Notes: generated by a model not told the origin, from the letters alone. Shown: positions 17,940-27,539, counted from the stretch's first letter. The stretch: DNA of 64,000 nt from WHSW01 sp963781265 (GCA_963781265.1 CAWAFH010000018.1:186001-250000), one strand, 5' to 3'. A program made the numbers and translations.

Positions 17940-20425
17940 CCCTCGACCTCCTCGGCCGGCAGCGTCTCGATCTCGACCAGCTCGGCCCCGTTGAGCGCGT
18001 TCGCGTTGTCGGTCGCCGTCCCCTCGATCAAGAACGCCGCCCCGGGCCGCATCCGCTCGCGCAAGACGACCCGCGCCCGCACCGAGTGCCCGTTCGACCG
18101 CACCGCGACCCGATCGCCATCGGTGACCCCCAAGCGCTCGGCATCGGCCGGGGCGACCTCGACCCGCTGCTCGGGCGCGAGGAACTTGAGCGCCTCGTTT
18201 CGCTCGGTCACCTCACCGGCCCAAAGATCGCGGTAGGTCCCGAGCCGCAGCGCCGTGGGGCCGGGCCCGGGTGAAGGGTCCGCGGACGTCGCCCGCGAGG
18301 GGCCGTCTGGATCGGGGACGGACGCGGGTGGCGCGGTCTCCGGAGTGTCCGCAGACCCTTCACCCGAACCCGGCCCCACGATGGCCGTCTCCGCCTGGGT
18401 GCGGTCCTGCCAGCGAACCCCGGTGCCGCCGATTTCGTCCGGGGTCAGACCCGCGTAGAAGGGGACCTCCGCGGCGAGGGCAGCGAGTGCTTCGGAAGCC
18501 GAGTCGATCCCGGTTTCGTCGCCGAGCGCGGCGGCCAGTTCGGCGAGCACCTGCCAGATCGGGCGCACGAGGTTGGGGCGCGGGACGGCGGGGCGCAGGC
18601 GCTGCAGGCGGCCGTCGGGATGCGTGACGGTGCCCTCCTTCTCGGCGTACGCCTCGGCGCAGAAGACCACGTCCGCGGCCTTGGTCGAGGCGTCCTCGAA
18701 GTTGGAGATCGCGAGCACCGTGCGGGCGCGGCGAAGCGCCTCGGCCCAGCCCGGGCCGTCGGGTAGGTCGCGGACGGGATCGGCGTGGACGAGGATCAGG
18801 CCGTCGAGCTCGCCGTCGAGCAGTCCCTGCTTGATCTGCTCGAGCCCGCGGCCGTCGTCGGCGCGGGTGAATCCCGGGCCGAAGCCCGGTAGGGAACCGG
18901 CCTCGCGGGTGCCGCGCGCGTTGGAGCCCTCGGGCACCGACAGCACGCCGCCGCCCTCCGCGCCGCAGTCGAGCGCCTCGGCGATCTCGACGAGCGAGTC
19001 GAGCGCCGCGCGCCCGTCGCGTCCGCGGCCGATGTCCTCGCCCCAGATGACCAGCGTCTTGCCCGGCCGCAACTCGCCGGCGACGCGCTCCCAGTCGCCG
19101 CCCTGGCTGGGTCCGTCGCCAGCCTCGTCGGCGAGCTTGGCGAGGAACGCCGCCGCGCCGCCGGGCAGGTAGCGGGCCGTCTCCTCCGCGCCGCCGTCCA
19201 GCGCGGTCGGACGGTCGGAGGCGATCACCAGCCGCGTGCCCGACTGGCGGACCGCCTTGCGCAGGCGCAGGTCGAGGATCGGCATCGAGTTGAGCGGGTC
19301 GGCGCCGATCAGCAGGATCGACTCGGCATCGTCGATCGCGGCGATCGGGGCGCTCAGGGCCGGCGCCGCGAGCGCCGCGAGCGCGGCACCGGGAAGCTCG
19401 TCCATCGAGGTCACGTGCGGCGAGCCGAGCGCGCCGCGCACGATCCGCTGGGTCAGGTAGGCCTCCTCGTTGGAGGCCTGGCCGCCGACGATCGCCGCGA
19501 CCCTGCCGCGGCCGGCGGCGAGCTTGCTCGCAGCGGTCGCCAGGGCCTGATCCCAATCGGCGCGGTTGCCGCTCAGGCGCGGCTCGGTGATCCGCTCCTC
19601 GGCGGAGATCATCTGGAAGCCGAAGCGACCCTTGTCGCAGAGCCAGCCGTCGTCGACCTCGTGGTTGTCGCGGGCGAGGACGCGCTCGATGCGCTCGTCG
19701 CGGACCGTGAACTTGACGTTGCACTGGCTCGGGCAGAGGGTGCAGATCGAGCCCGAGTCCTCGATGTCCCATGGCCGGGCGCGGAAGCGATAGGCCTCGG
19801 AGGTCAGCGCGCCGACCGGGCAGAGCTCGATGATGTTGCCGTGAAACGGTGCGATGTAGGGGCGGTCGTCGAACGTGCCGACGTAGCTCGACGCGCCGCG
19901 CTCGAGCAGCTGTAGCTGCTCGTCCTCGGCGACCTCCTGGCTGAAGCGCACGCAGCGGTAGCAGAGGATGCAGCGCTCGCGATCGATCCGGACCAGCGGC
20001 GAGAGCGGCACCGGCTTGCGAAAGTGGCGCTTCGCGTCGGTGACCCGGCTGCGCCCGGGACCCCAGCCCATCGCGATGTCCTGAAGCGGGCACTCGCCTC
20101 CCTTGTCGCAGACCGGGCAGTCGAGCGGGTGGTTGACGAGCAAGAACTCGACGACCGCGTTCTGGGCCTCGATCACCCGATCCGTGCGGGTGTAGACGAC
20201 CATCCCATCGCGAACCGGCGTGGAGCAGGCCGTCTGCAGCTTCGGGATCCCCTCGATCTCGACCAGGCACATGCGGCACGCGCCGACCGGCCCGCCGATC
20301 TTCGGCTCGTAACAGAAGACCGGAATCTCGACGTCGCCGCCCTTCGCCGCGTCGACCAGCATCTCGCCCTCGGTCGCCTTGACCTCGAGGCCGTCGACGA
20401 CCAGCGTGATCTCGGTACCGCTCAC
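17936..20425 (-). CDS. nuoG: NADH-quinone oxidoreductase subunit G
   Basis: 829 residues. The N-terminal ferredoxin module has CYEPKIGGPVGACRMC (N1b), HPLDCPVCDKGGECP with its His ligand (N5), and RCILCYRCVRF with CPVGAL (N4). CTLCPSQCN followed by a distant CDKGRF supplies the extra N7 cluster found in many bacterial NuoG proteins. The molybdopterin-oxidoreductase-like domain follows, and a C-terminal dinucleotide-binding-like barrel ends the protein. The Pro/Gly/Asp-rich linker between the last two domains is encoded by a 127-base palindromic element (18254-18380). The start is GTG 20425. Confidence 0.94.
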   Translation of the reverse strand: MSGTEITLVVDGLEVKATEGEMLVDAAKGGDVEIPVFCYEPKIGGPVGACRMCLVEIEGIPKLQTACSTPVRDGMVVYTRTDRVIEAQNAVVEFLLVNHPLDCPVCDKGGECPLQDIAMGWGPGRSRVTDAKRHFRKPVPLSPLVRIDRERCILCYRCVRFSQEVAEDEQLQLLERGASSYVGTFDDRPYIAPFHGNIIELCPVGALTSEAYRFRARPWDIEDSGSICTLCPSQCNVKFTVRDERIERVLARDNHEVDDGWLCDKGRFGFQMISAEERITEPRLSGNRADWDQALATAASKLAAGRGRVAAIVGGQASNEEAYLTQRIVRGALGSPHVTSMDELPGAALAALAAPALSAPIAAIDDAESILLIGADPLNSMPILDLRLRKAVRQSGTRLVIASDRPTALDGGAEETARYLPGGAAAFLAKLADEAGDGPSQGGDWERVAGELRPGKTLVIWGEDIGRGRDGRAALDSLVEIAEALDCGAEGGGVLSVPEGSNARGTREAGSLPGFGPGFTRADDGRGLEQIKQGLLDGELDGLILVHADPVRDLPDGPGWAEALRRARTVLAISNFEDASTKAADVVFCAEAYAEKEGTVTHPDGRLQRLRPAVPRPNLVRPIWQVLAELAAALGDETGIDSASEALAALAAEVPFYAGLTPDEIGGTGVRWQDRTQAETAIVGPGSGEGSADTPETAPPASVPDPDGPSRATSADPSPGPGPTALRLGTYRDLWAGEVTERNEALKFLAPEQRVEVAPADAERLGVTDGDRVAVRSNGHSVRARVVLRERMRPGAAFLIEGTATDNANALNGAELVEIETLPAEEVEG
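18254..18380. repeat. 127-base palindromic insert within nuoG
   Basis: Left arm 18254-18287 (CGTGGGGCCGGG...) and right arm 18347-18380 (...CCCGGCCCCACG) are 34-base inverted complements with only three mismatches, around a 59-base loop. The whole element is in frame in NuoG, where the arms encode VGPGSGEGSADT and TSADPSPGPGPTA. It resembles the class of palindromic elements that insert into coding sequence at tolerated linkers. Confidence 0.75.
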
Positions 20426-20430
20426 ACCAG

Positions 20431-20477
20431 CTCCCTCAACAGCGGGAGGGCTCGGCTTCGTCCTGTCGGACTCCGCC

Positions 20478-20480
<3 letters not shown>
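20431..20480 (-). repeat. stop-codon-embedded intergenic repeat, copy 3
   Basis: Minus-strand sequence from the nuoF stop: TGAGGCGGAGTCCGACAGG, then ACGAAGCCGAGCCCTCCCGC and TGTTGAGGGAG, ending 5 bases before the nuoG start. It has the same order of blocks as the copies after DUF839, nuoH and nuoC. Confidence 0.6.
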
Positions 20481-21802
<1,322 letters not shown>

Positions 21803-21803
<1 letters not shown>

Positions 21804-22550
21804 CAGGCTTGGTCCGTTGGCCGCTCGCCGCTCGCCGCTCGCCGCTCGGCTGCGACTCGGGGGTCTACGGATGGTTCGGGGCCGCCGGCGGCGCCGCGCT
21901 TGGCGAGCGCCTTGTCGGCCAGCGGCTCGTCGCCCGGCCCGCAGCGCCTCGACCGCCGCGAGCGCGTCGTCGCCGGACAGCGGGCCGTAGTAGCGCTCGT
22001 CGATCGAGACCATCGGCGCGATGTCGCAGGCGCCGAGGCACTCGAAGCCCTTGACGAAGAACTCACCGTCCGGCGAGGTCGCACCGTGATGGTCGGCGTC
22101 GTGGTGATCGGCGCCCGTGGCGTCGCAGAACGCCTCGAGCAGCCGGTCGGCGCCGCGCATCCAGCAGGAGATGTTGTGGCAGACGAGCACCCGGTGCTTG
22201 CCCACCGGCGAGGTCGCGAAGAGGTCGTAGAAGCTGGCGACCGACTGCAGGTATGCGGGCGTGACCCCCATGACCGCGGCCGCCTGGCGGATCCCGTCGG
22301 GCGAGCACCAGCCGTAGTGGCGCTGGACCGCCCACAGCGCCGGGATCGAGGCCGAGCGAATCTGCGGATAGCGCGACATCGCGGTCTCGATCTGCTCGCG
22401 CAGCTCGTCGGGGATCTCCACCTCGTGCAGCTCGGGCACGCCCTCCGCATCCGACGGCCGCATCGAGGCGATCAGCTCGCGCCGCTCGCGCGCCGTCAGA
22501 TCGTCCGTCGGCTCGAGCAGATGCCGCGGCTGATCGAAGTGATCAGACAT
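21803..22550 (-). CDS. nuoE: NADH-quinone oxidoreductase subunit E, apparent +1 frameshift
   Basis: Thioredoxin-like [2Fe-2S] subunit (N1a): VLVCHNISCWMRG and GFECLGACDIAP give the four cysteines. The frame is normal from ATG 22550 to LAAVEALRAG; it then turns Arg-rich, while another frame continues with strongly coding sequence (DEPLADKALAKRGAAGGPEP) to a TGA that overlaps the nuoF start. Dropping one base from the CCC run at 21933-21935 restores 248 codons and the TGATG junction. As written, the sequence would encode a 690-residue NuoE-NuoF fusion. A sequencing or assembly error is the simplest explanation; a real frameshift or fusion is possible. Confidence 0.85.
21821..21849. repeat. 7-base tandem array at the nuoE-nuoF junction
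   Basis: About four units of CCGCTCG, the complement of the unit at 13381-13410. It lies in the last codons of nuoE, where the corrected frame reads AAERRAASGER. Arrays of this unit therefore sit at two gene junctions of the same operon, in opposite orientations. Confidence 0.75.
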
Positions 22551-22599
22551 TCATCTCCCGACCCACCGCGCACGCCCGGACGCGGAAGCAGCATCAAAA

Positions 22600-22620
22600 G
22601 CCCGAGGCGTAGCCGAGGGC
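22600..22620. repeat. imperfect hairpin in the nuoD-nuoE gap
   Basis: GCCCGAGGC-GTA-GCCGAGGGC is a short imperfect inverted repeat in the 133-base nuoD-nuoE spacer. It resembles the small hairpin with a TAC centre at 56098-56114, so both may be REP-like units. Confidence 0.4.
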
Positions 22621-22642
22621 AATTGGTTCCGGCGAGAGCGGA

Positions 22643-22677
22643 GGACGTGGCGCGAGTGTTCCGGACGTGGCGCGAGT
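22643..22677. repeat. 20-base-period direct repeat (GGACGTGGCGCGAGT x2)
   Basis: The 15-mer GGACGTGGCGCGAGT occurs at 22643-22657 and 22663-22677, immediately downstream of nuoD in the otherwise gene-free spacer. With the hairpin at 22600-22620, this makes the spacer repeat-derived rather than unique sequence. Confidence 0.7.
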
Positions 22678-22683
22678 TCTTCC

Positions 22684-23976
22684 TCACCTGTCGATGCCCC
22701 CGAGGATCGGATCGAGCATCGCCAGGTTCTGGATCAGGTCGGCGACGTAGCCGCCGACGCACATGTCGCGCAGCGACTGCAGGTTGACGTAGGAGGGGTC
22801 GCGGAAGTGGACCCGCGCCGGCTTCGCCGAGCCGTCGGCGAGCACGTAGCAGCCGAGCTCGCCTCGCGGCGACTCGATCGGGTGGTAGATCTCGCCGGGC
22901 GGGACGCGGAAGCCCTCCGTGACCAGCTTGAAGTGGTGGATCAGCGCCTCCATCGAGGTCGAGAGCTCGTCGCGCGGCGGCAGGACGATCTTGCGGTCGT
23001 CGGCGATCCAGGGCCCCTCGGGGAGGCCGTCGAGGCACTGCTCGATCATCCGGACCGACTCGCGCATCTCGGTCATCCGCACCCGGAAGCGGTCGTAGCC
23101 GTCGCCGACCGTGCCGACCGGGATCTTGAAGTCCAGGTCGCCGTAGGCGAGATAGGGGTCGGCCTTGCGCAGGTCCCACGGCTCGCCCGTCGCCCGCAGC
23201 AGCGGTCCGGTGACCCCCAGCTCGAGCATGCGCTCGCGCGAGACGATCCCGACCCCCTTGGTCCGCTGCAGGAAGATCTCGTTGCGGTCGAGCAGCGCCT
23301 CGTACTGGTCGACCCGGCTGGGGAACTCGCTGCAGAAGGCGCGCACCTTCTCCTCGAAGCCGACCGGGATGTCCTCGAAGACGCCACCGACCTGGAAGTA
23401 GCGGGTGTGCATCCGCTGGCCGGCCGCCATCTCGAACAGGTCGATGATCGCGTCGCGCTGGCGGAACGAGTACCAGAGCATCGAGACCGCGCCGAGGTCG
23501 AGTGCCGACGTCCCGAGCCAGATCAGGTGCGAGTGGATCCGGTTCAGCTCCAAGAAGAGGGTGCGCAGGTACTTGGCGCGCGGCGGGATCTCGAGCTCGA
23601 GCAGCTTCTCGACCGCGCCGCAGAAGGCCTCCATGTTGAAGAAGTAGGAGACGTAGTCCATCCGCTCCACGAACGGGATCACCTTCCAGTAGCTCTTCTG
23701 CTCGCACGACTTCTCGATCCCGGTGTGCACGTACCCGATCACCGGCTTCATGTCGATCACGTTCTCGCCCTGGAGGCTGACCAGCAGCCGCAGCACGCCG
23801 TGCGTGGCCGGATGGTGCGGGCCCATGTTCACGGTCAGCAGCTCGTGCTCGGGCTCGAGCACGTCGCCGGCCTCGGTGCGCTCGATCACCGACTGGCCGA
23901 TCACGGTCGCGGTCGTCGCCGCGATCACGTCGCCGCCGTGGGCGGGCGCCGAGCCGTGCTCGTGGAGATCGGTCAT
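22684..23976 (-). CDS. nuoD: NADH-quinone oxidoreductase subunit D
   Basis: 430-residue 49-kDa-type subunit, descended from the large subunit of NiFe hydrogenase. VNMGPHHPATHGVLRLLV carries the loop His residues near the quinone head group, and GYVHTGIEKSCEQKSYW and NRIHSHLIWLGT are also conserved. Unlike in enterobacteria, nuoC and nuoD are separate genes. The start is ATG 23976. Confidence 0.96.
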   Translation of the reverse strand: MTDLHEHGSAPAHGGDVIAATTATVIGQSVIERTEAGDVLEPEHELLTVNMGPHHPATHGVLRLLVSLQGENVIDMKPVIGYVHTGIEKSCEQKSYWKVIPFVERMDYVSYFFNMEAFCGAVEKLLELEIPPRAKYLRTLFLELNRIHSHLIWLGTSALDLGAVSMLWYSFRQRDAIIDLFEMAAGQRMHTRYFQVGGVFEDIPVGFEEKVRAFCSEFPSRVDQYEALLDRNEIFLQRTKGVGIVSRERMLELGVTGPLLRATGEPWDLRKADPYLAYGDLDFKIPVGTVGDGYDRFRVRMTEMRESVRMIEQCLDGLPEGPWIADDRKIVLPPRDELSTSMEALIHHFKLVTEGFRVPPGEIYHPIESPRGELGCYVLADGSAKPARVHFRDPSYVNLQSLRDMCVGGYVADLIQNLAMLDPILGGIDR

Positions 23977-23980
23977 GCCG

Positions 23981-24065
23981 GCGCCTCAACGGCGGCGCGG
24001 CTCGGCTTCGCTTCGCTCCGCCTCACAAACGCTCCGCTCCGCCTCACACGCTCCGCTCCGCCTCA
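23981..24065 (-). repeat. stop-codon-embedded intergenic repeat, copy 4 (with partial tandem duplication)
   Basis: From the nuoC TGA on the minus strand the unit TGAGGCGGAGCGGAGCG is present, is followed by a second TGTGAGGCGGAGCGGAGCG, and then by a full copy TGAGGCGGAGCGAAGCGAAG...CCGAGCCG...CGTTGAGGCG ending 4 bases before nuoD. The whole nuoC-nuoD gap is made of this repeat. Confidence 0.65.
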
Positions 24066-24635
24066 CTGTGACCACCCGGGGACCTGGTGCTCGTTGTGAG
24101 TGAAGATCACCGGCTCGCCGCCGACGGGGAAGTCGCGACGCTGCGGCCAGCCCACGTAGATCTCGGGGAGCAGGACGCGGCGCAGGTCGGGGTGGCCGCG
24201 GAAGAAGATCCCGAAGAAGTCGTAGACCTCGCGCTCCTGCATATCGGCCGTCGGGAACAGCGGCACGCAGCTCTCGATCGAGGGGAGCAGCATCCCGTCG
24301 ACCTCCTCGGTGTCGCCCGTCGACTGGCCGCTGCGGGCACCCGGGTCGGCAAGCGCCGCTCGCACCCGGATCCGCTCGACCCGGTCGCGGTTGAGCAGCT
24401 CGTAGTGGACGCCAAAGCGCGGCTCGGCCGGGAGGTAGTCGACGCCATGGAGGCTGGCAAGGAACCGGTACTCCTGGCCGGGTGTGTCGCGCAGCCACTT
24501 CAGGACCGTGAGCACCTGCTCGGGATCGACGATCAGGCACGCCTGTCCGTGCTCGTGGTAGGTCCCGAGCACGCTGCCGGGGTGCCCGTCGCGCAGCTCG
24601 CCCGCGATCAGCTCGAGCCCGGGAGCGTCCGGCAT
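24063..24635 (-). CDS. nuoC: NADH-quinone oxidoreductase subunit C
   Basis: 190-residue 30-kDa-type subunit of the peripheral arm. FLASLHGVDYLPAEPRFGVHYELLN and the signature EREVYDFFGIFFRGHPDLRRVLLPE identify it. ATG 24635 lies 44 bases after the nuoB stop. Its stop TGA begins a dispersed repeat. Confidence 0.95.
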   Translation of the reverse strand: MPDAPGLELIAGELRDGHPGSVLGTYHEHGQACLIVDPEQVLTVLKWLRDTPGQEYRFLASLHGVDYLPAEPRFGVHYELLNRDRVERIRVRAALADPGARSGQSTGDTEEVDGMLLPSIESCVPLFPTADMQEREVYDFFGIFFRGHPDLRRVLLPEIYVGWPQRRDFPVGGEPVIFTHNEHQVPGWSQ

Positions 24636-24679
24636 TCAGCGGTACCTCCGACGATGGTGCACCGCGACGGGCGTCACCG

Positions 24680-25459
24680 CTATCGGACCCCGGCTCCACG
24701 CTGCGGCGGCGCCCCGGGTCCTTCCGGTCCGGTCGACTCGGCCGCGTCGGCGACCGCCTGGCGGGCGCGCGCATACGCGGCCTCGGCTGCGTCCGACGGC
24801 TGGCCGGCGATCACATCCTCGCGGGCCCACTCCTCGGTCCCGACGGCGTTGTAGCGCCGCCGCCAGCCCATGTCCGGGTGGCCCATGATCTGGTGCTGGA
24901 GCTTGTTGAAGCCGTAGATCAGCGCCTCCGGCCGCGGCGGGCAGCCGGGGACGTGGACGTCGATCGGCATGAACTTGTCCGCGCCCTGGACGACCGCGTA
25001 GTTGGCGAACATCCCGCCCGAGGACGAGCAGGCACCCATCGAGATCGACCAGCGTGGCTCCAGCATCTGGTCGTAGAGGCGCCGGACGACCGGTGCCATC
25101 TTGATCGACACCCGGCCCGAGAGGATGATCAGGTCCGCCTGGCGCGGCGAGGCGCGCAACGCCTCGGCGCCGAAGCGGGCGAGGTCGTTGCGGGGCGAGC
25201 CCACCACCGCGATCATCTCCATCGCGCAGCAGGCGAGGCCGAAGGTCATCGGGAAGCAGGAGTTGGCCGCGCCCCAGGAGAGCAGCTTGTCGAGCGAGGT
25301 GGTGAGCACCGACTGCGAGACGTGCTCATCGAGCTCGGCGTCGTCGAGGTCGCCGCGCAGCAGGTCGCGGGCGCGCAGCTGGCGCACCCGCAGGTACTCG
25401 GGCGAGCCCGGCTCGGTGAGCGGCGACAGCGCCCGCAGCTTCTCGCGCTTTACCTCCAA
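24680..25459 (-). CDS. nuoB: NADH-quinone oxidoreductase subunit B
   Basis: 259 residues; carries cluster N2. FGLACCAMEM supplies the tandem cysteines, with further ligands in GACSSSGGMF and VPGCPPRPEAL. The start is TTG 25459, overlapping the nuoA stop by 10 bases; no ATG or GTG is available in frame nearby. The N-terminal about 45 residues before SVLTTSLDKLLSWG and the acidic/Ala-rich C-terminal tail of about 50 residues exceed the core family length. Confidence 0.93.
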   Translation of the reverse strand: MEVKREKLRALSPLTEPGSPEYLRVRQLRARDLLRGDLDDAELDEHVSQSVLTTSLDKLLSWGAANSCFPMTFGLACCAMEMIAVVGSPRNDLARFGAEALRASPRQADLIILSGRVSIKMAPVVRRLYDQMLEPRWSISMGACSSSGGMFANYAVVQGADKFMPIDVHVPGCPPRPEALIYGFNKLQHQIMGHPDMGWRRRYNAVGTEEWAREDVIAGQPSDAAEAAYARARQAVADAAESTGPEGPGAPPQRGAGVR

Positions 25460-25815
25460 TCGAGCGCACCCCGGCGCCAGACGTAGATCAGCGCGACTAG
25501 CAGGAGCGCGACGAAGACCAACAGCTCGACGAGGACGAAGACCGAGTCGGCCGCCTTCAGGATCACCCCGACCGGGTACAGGAAGACGACTTCGATGTCG
25601 AACAGGATGAACAGCATCGCGACCATGTAGAAGCTGACCCCGAACCGGAAGGTGCGAGAAACCTCGCTCGGCAGCCCGCACTCATACGGGTCTGTCTTCA
25701 TCGCGCGAGCCCGGATCCGCTTGCGGCCGATCAGGTGGTTGAGCGTCGCGAAGGCGGTTCCGACGATCACCCCGAGGGCGGCGAAGACGAGGATCGGGAG
25801 GTAGCTCTGCAGCAC
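25450..25815 (-). CDS. nuoA: NADH-quinone oxidoreductase subunit A
   Basis: About 121 residues with three membrane helices; KTDPYECGLPSEVSRTFRFGVSFYMVAMLFILFDIEVVFLYP holds the conserved ECG loop with the Cys exposed in the deactive state, and the FDIE acidic helix. The start is GTG 25815 by comparison with the family, and there is no strong ribosome site. It is the first gene of the operon, divergent from the membrane-protein gene at 25930; the promoter must lie within 25816-25929. Confidence 0.92.
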   Translation of the reverse strand: MLQSYLPILVFAALGVIVGTAFATLNHLIGRKRIRARAMKTDPYECGLPSEVSRTFRFGVSFYMVAMLFILFDIEVVFLYPVGVILKAADSVFVLVELLVFVALLLVALIYVWRRGALDWR

Positions 25816-25929
25816 GAACCCCGAGTTGTATCCGAGTTTGTGATGGGTTGCTACATAGTGAGCTTCCGCATGAGAAAGCGGCAAATCCGACCTGATCGGG
25901 CGGAATTGGGTCTGCTTTGATCCGGCCGG
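25816..25929. promoter_or_regulatory. nuo operon upstream region
   Basis: 114-base divergent spacer between nuoA and a small membrane-protein gene. On the minus strand TATGTA (complement of 25852-25857) is a possible -10 element, but the best -35-like hexamer (TTGCCG) is about 21 bases upstream, too far for a standard promoter. The region is moderately AT-enriched. I call it regulatory by position only. Confidence 0.35.
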
Positions 25930-26367
25930 ATGGAGACCGTCCACCTGGTCGTCGGTGTCGCCGTGCTGGTGACCAACCTCGCCGCCGGCGCCGTCGGCGC
26001 GATCGCCTGGCTGCGCAACCGCCCGAACGTCCCGTTTTGGTACCTGCTGCGGGTCGCCCAGGCGACCGTTGTGCTGCAGGTCCTGCTCGGCGCGGTGCTC
26101 GTGCTCTCGGGCCACGAGCCGCCTGACCAGCTGCACTACGTCTACGGACTGCTGCCCCTGGTCGTCACGCTGCTCGCGGAGGGGGCCCGCGCCGGGGCCG
26201 CCGAGCGCGAGCTCGAGGGGATCGACTTCGACGCCCTGCCCGACGCTCGGAGGCAGCTGTTCGCGCTGGCGATCGTCCGCCGCGAGACGGGGATCATGGC
26301 GGTCTCGGCCCTGGTGGTCTTCGGCCTCGCATTGCGCGCGGCGGGCACCAGCGGCGCGCTCTTCTAG
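25930..26367 (+). CDS. small four-helix membrane protein, function unknown
   Basis: 145 residues with four predicted membrane helices (VVGVAVLVTNLAAGAVGAIA, VVLQVLLGAVLVLSG, YGLLPLVVTLLAEGA, GIMAVSALVVFGLALRA). The single His after HEPPDQLHYVYG and the helix-2 Gln/Gly pattern recall cofactor-free or haem-binding four-helix proteins, but I do not recognise the family. It is divergent from nuoA and well supported by codon use (G/C at nearly every third position). Confidence 0.75.
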   Translation: METVHLVVGVAVLVTNLAAGAVGAIAWLRNRPNVPFWYLLRVAQATVVLQVLLGAVLVLSGHEPPDQLHYVYGLLPLVVTLLAEGARAGAAERELEGIDFDALPDARRQLFALAIVRRETGIMAVSALVVFGLALRAAGTSGALF

Positions 26368-26441
26368 CGCCGCGCGAACGCGGTTCGTCAAATCTCGCTA
26401 AAGACCGCGACTCCCGCGCCGATGGGTGTTAGGTGACTCAG

Positions 26442-26606
26442 ATGGCCGATCAGGGCACGAAGAAAGCGCAGCCGCCGGCTCGGACCCGCGGCGCGGCGCC
26501 GACCGAGAACCCGGCCGAGGTCGCGAGGCGCGAGTTGGTCGCCTGGTGCGAGGCGCACCAGCTGCCGGTCCCGGACGAGCGCCGGCCTCAGTCGAGCGGT
26601 CGGTAG
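26442..26606 (+). CDS. small basic hypothetical protein (54 aa)
   Basis: MADQGTKKAQPPARTRGA... followed by EVARRELVAWCEAHQLPVPD. ATG 26442 is preceded at 5 bases by AGGTGA, a good ribosome site, and codons show the same strong G/C third-position bias as the neighbours, which argues for a real gene. The stop TAG overlaps the converging flavin reductase end by 19 bases. The N-terminal half is Lys/Arg/Pro-rich and probably disordered, and the C-terminal half could form one amphipathic helix. No function can be assigned. Confidence 0.55.
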   Translation: MADQGTKKAQPPARTRGAAPTENPAEVARRELVAWCEAHQLPVPDERRPQSSGR

Positions 26607-27064
26607 GCGCCGCCGAAGAACACGAGCGGATCCCCGCCCTCGCCGCCGACGGCGAGCACATCGCCGACCGCGATCTCGTGGTCGCCCCCGGGATGCAGGT
26701 CGCGCAGCGAGCAGGCCACCCAGGCGATCGCGCCGTCCAGGATCGGGACACCCTCGCGCTCGCTCCACGAGACCTCCCGGAACTTCTCGGTGTGGGGCGC
26801 CTTGCTCGCGAAGCCGCGGGCCAGCGCCTCCTGGCCGGCGCCGAGCACGTTGACGCCGAAGGAGCGCTGCGAGCGGACCACGTCGAGCGTCCGCGAGCCG
26901 CGATCGAGACACGCCAGCATCAGCGGCGGATCGAGCGAGAGGGAGGTCACGGCGTTCGCGGTCGCCCCCGCGGGAGAGCCCCCGAATGACGCGGTGACGA
27001 TCGTCACCGCGGTCGGTGCCAGCGCCATCGCCTGGCGCAGTTGATCGGGCGTCGGCGCGACCAC
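26588..27064 (-). CDS. flavin reductase (FMN-binding split-barrel) family protein
   Basis: 158 residues of the flavin_reduct family that reduces FMN/FAD with NAD(P)H for two-component monooxygenases. APTAVTIVTASFGGSPAGATANAVTSLSLDPPLMLACLDRGS is the flavin phosphate-binding block, and FGVNVLGAGQEALARGFAS and GGDHEIAVGDVLAV follow. The start is GTG 27064. The upstream minus-strand sequence has CATACT about 10 bases before GTG, so the transcript may be nearly leaderless. No partner monooxygenase is adjacent. Confidence 0.85.
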   Translation of the reverse strand: MVAPTPDQLRQAMALAPTAVTIVTASFGGSPAGATANAVTSLSLDPPLMLACLDRGSRTLDVVRSQRSFGVNVLGAGQEALARGFASKAPHTEKFREVSWSEREGVPILDGAIAWVACSLRDLHPGGDHEIAVGDVLAVGGEGGDPLVFFGGAYRPLD

Positions 27065-27091
27065 GGGGTCAAAAAGTATGATGCCGCCGCG

Positions 27092-27523
27092 GTGCGACCC
27101 CTTCTCGCCCTCACAACTGCGTTGCTCGTTGCGCTCGCCCTCGGGGCGTGCGGCAGCGAGGGCATCCAGCTCGCCGACGACGATCCCAACTACGACGGGG
27201 CCGTCCTGTTTTCCGAGCGCTGCTCCGGTTGCCACTCGCTGAAGGCCGCCGGCGCCGAGGGCTCGGCGAACCGGGCGGTGCGCAACCAGGGCCCGAATCT
27301 CAATGAGCGGATCGAGAGCCCGGAGGACGTCCTCTACGCGATTCGCAACGGCGGTTTCTCCGGCGCGATCATGCCTCAGAACATCCTCGTCGGCGACGAG
27401 GCCGACGCCGTCGCGCGGTTCGTCGCCGAGTACTCGGGCACCGACGTCGATCGCCCGCCGCAGCCCGGCAACGCGAGCGAGATCCAGTCCGAAGAACAGC
27501 AGGCCGCCGCCGAGGGCGAGTAG
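27092..27523 (+). CDS. cytochrome c-type lipoprotein
   Basis: 143 residues. Signal VRPLLALTTALLVALALGAC with the lipobox Cys at about 20 anchors it outside the membrane. A single haem c site CSGCH (Cys44-His48) and a distal MPQNIL methionine ligand mark a class I mono-haem cytochrome. The C-terminal 25 residues are acidic and Gln-rich. GTG 27092 is chosen because upstream codons do not add a better signal peptide. It is divergent from the flavin reductase by 27 bases and is followed 16 bases later by serS. It probably feeds a terminal oxidase or a periplasmic enzyme, by inference. Confidence 0.85.
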   Translation: MRPLLALTTALLVALALGACGSEGIQLADDDPNYDGAVLFSERCSGCHSLKAAGAEGSANRAVRNQGPNLNERIESPEDVLYAIRNGGFSGAIMPQNILVGDEADAVARFVAEYSGTDVDRPPQPGNASEIQSEEQQAAAEGE

Positions 27524-27539
27524 CCCGCGCGCCCGCACG

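Noticed and set aside
21821..21849. CRISPR-like array
   Set aside because: Seven-base units without spacers are simple tandem repeats, not CRISPR.
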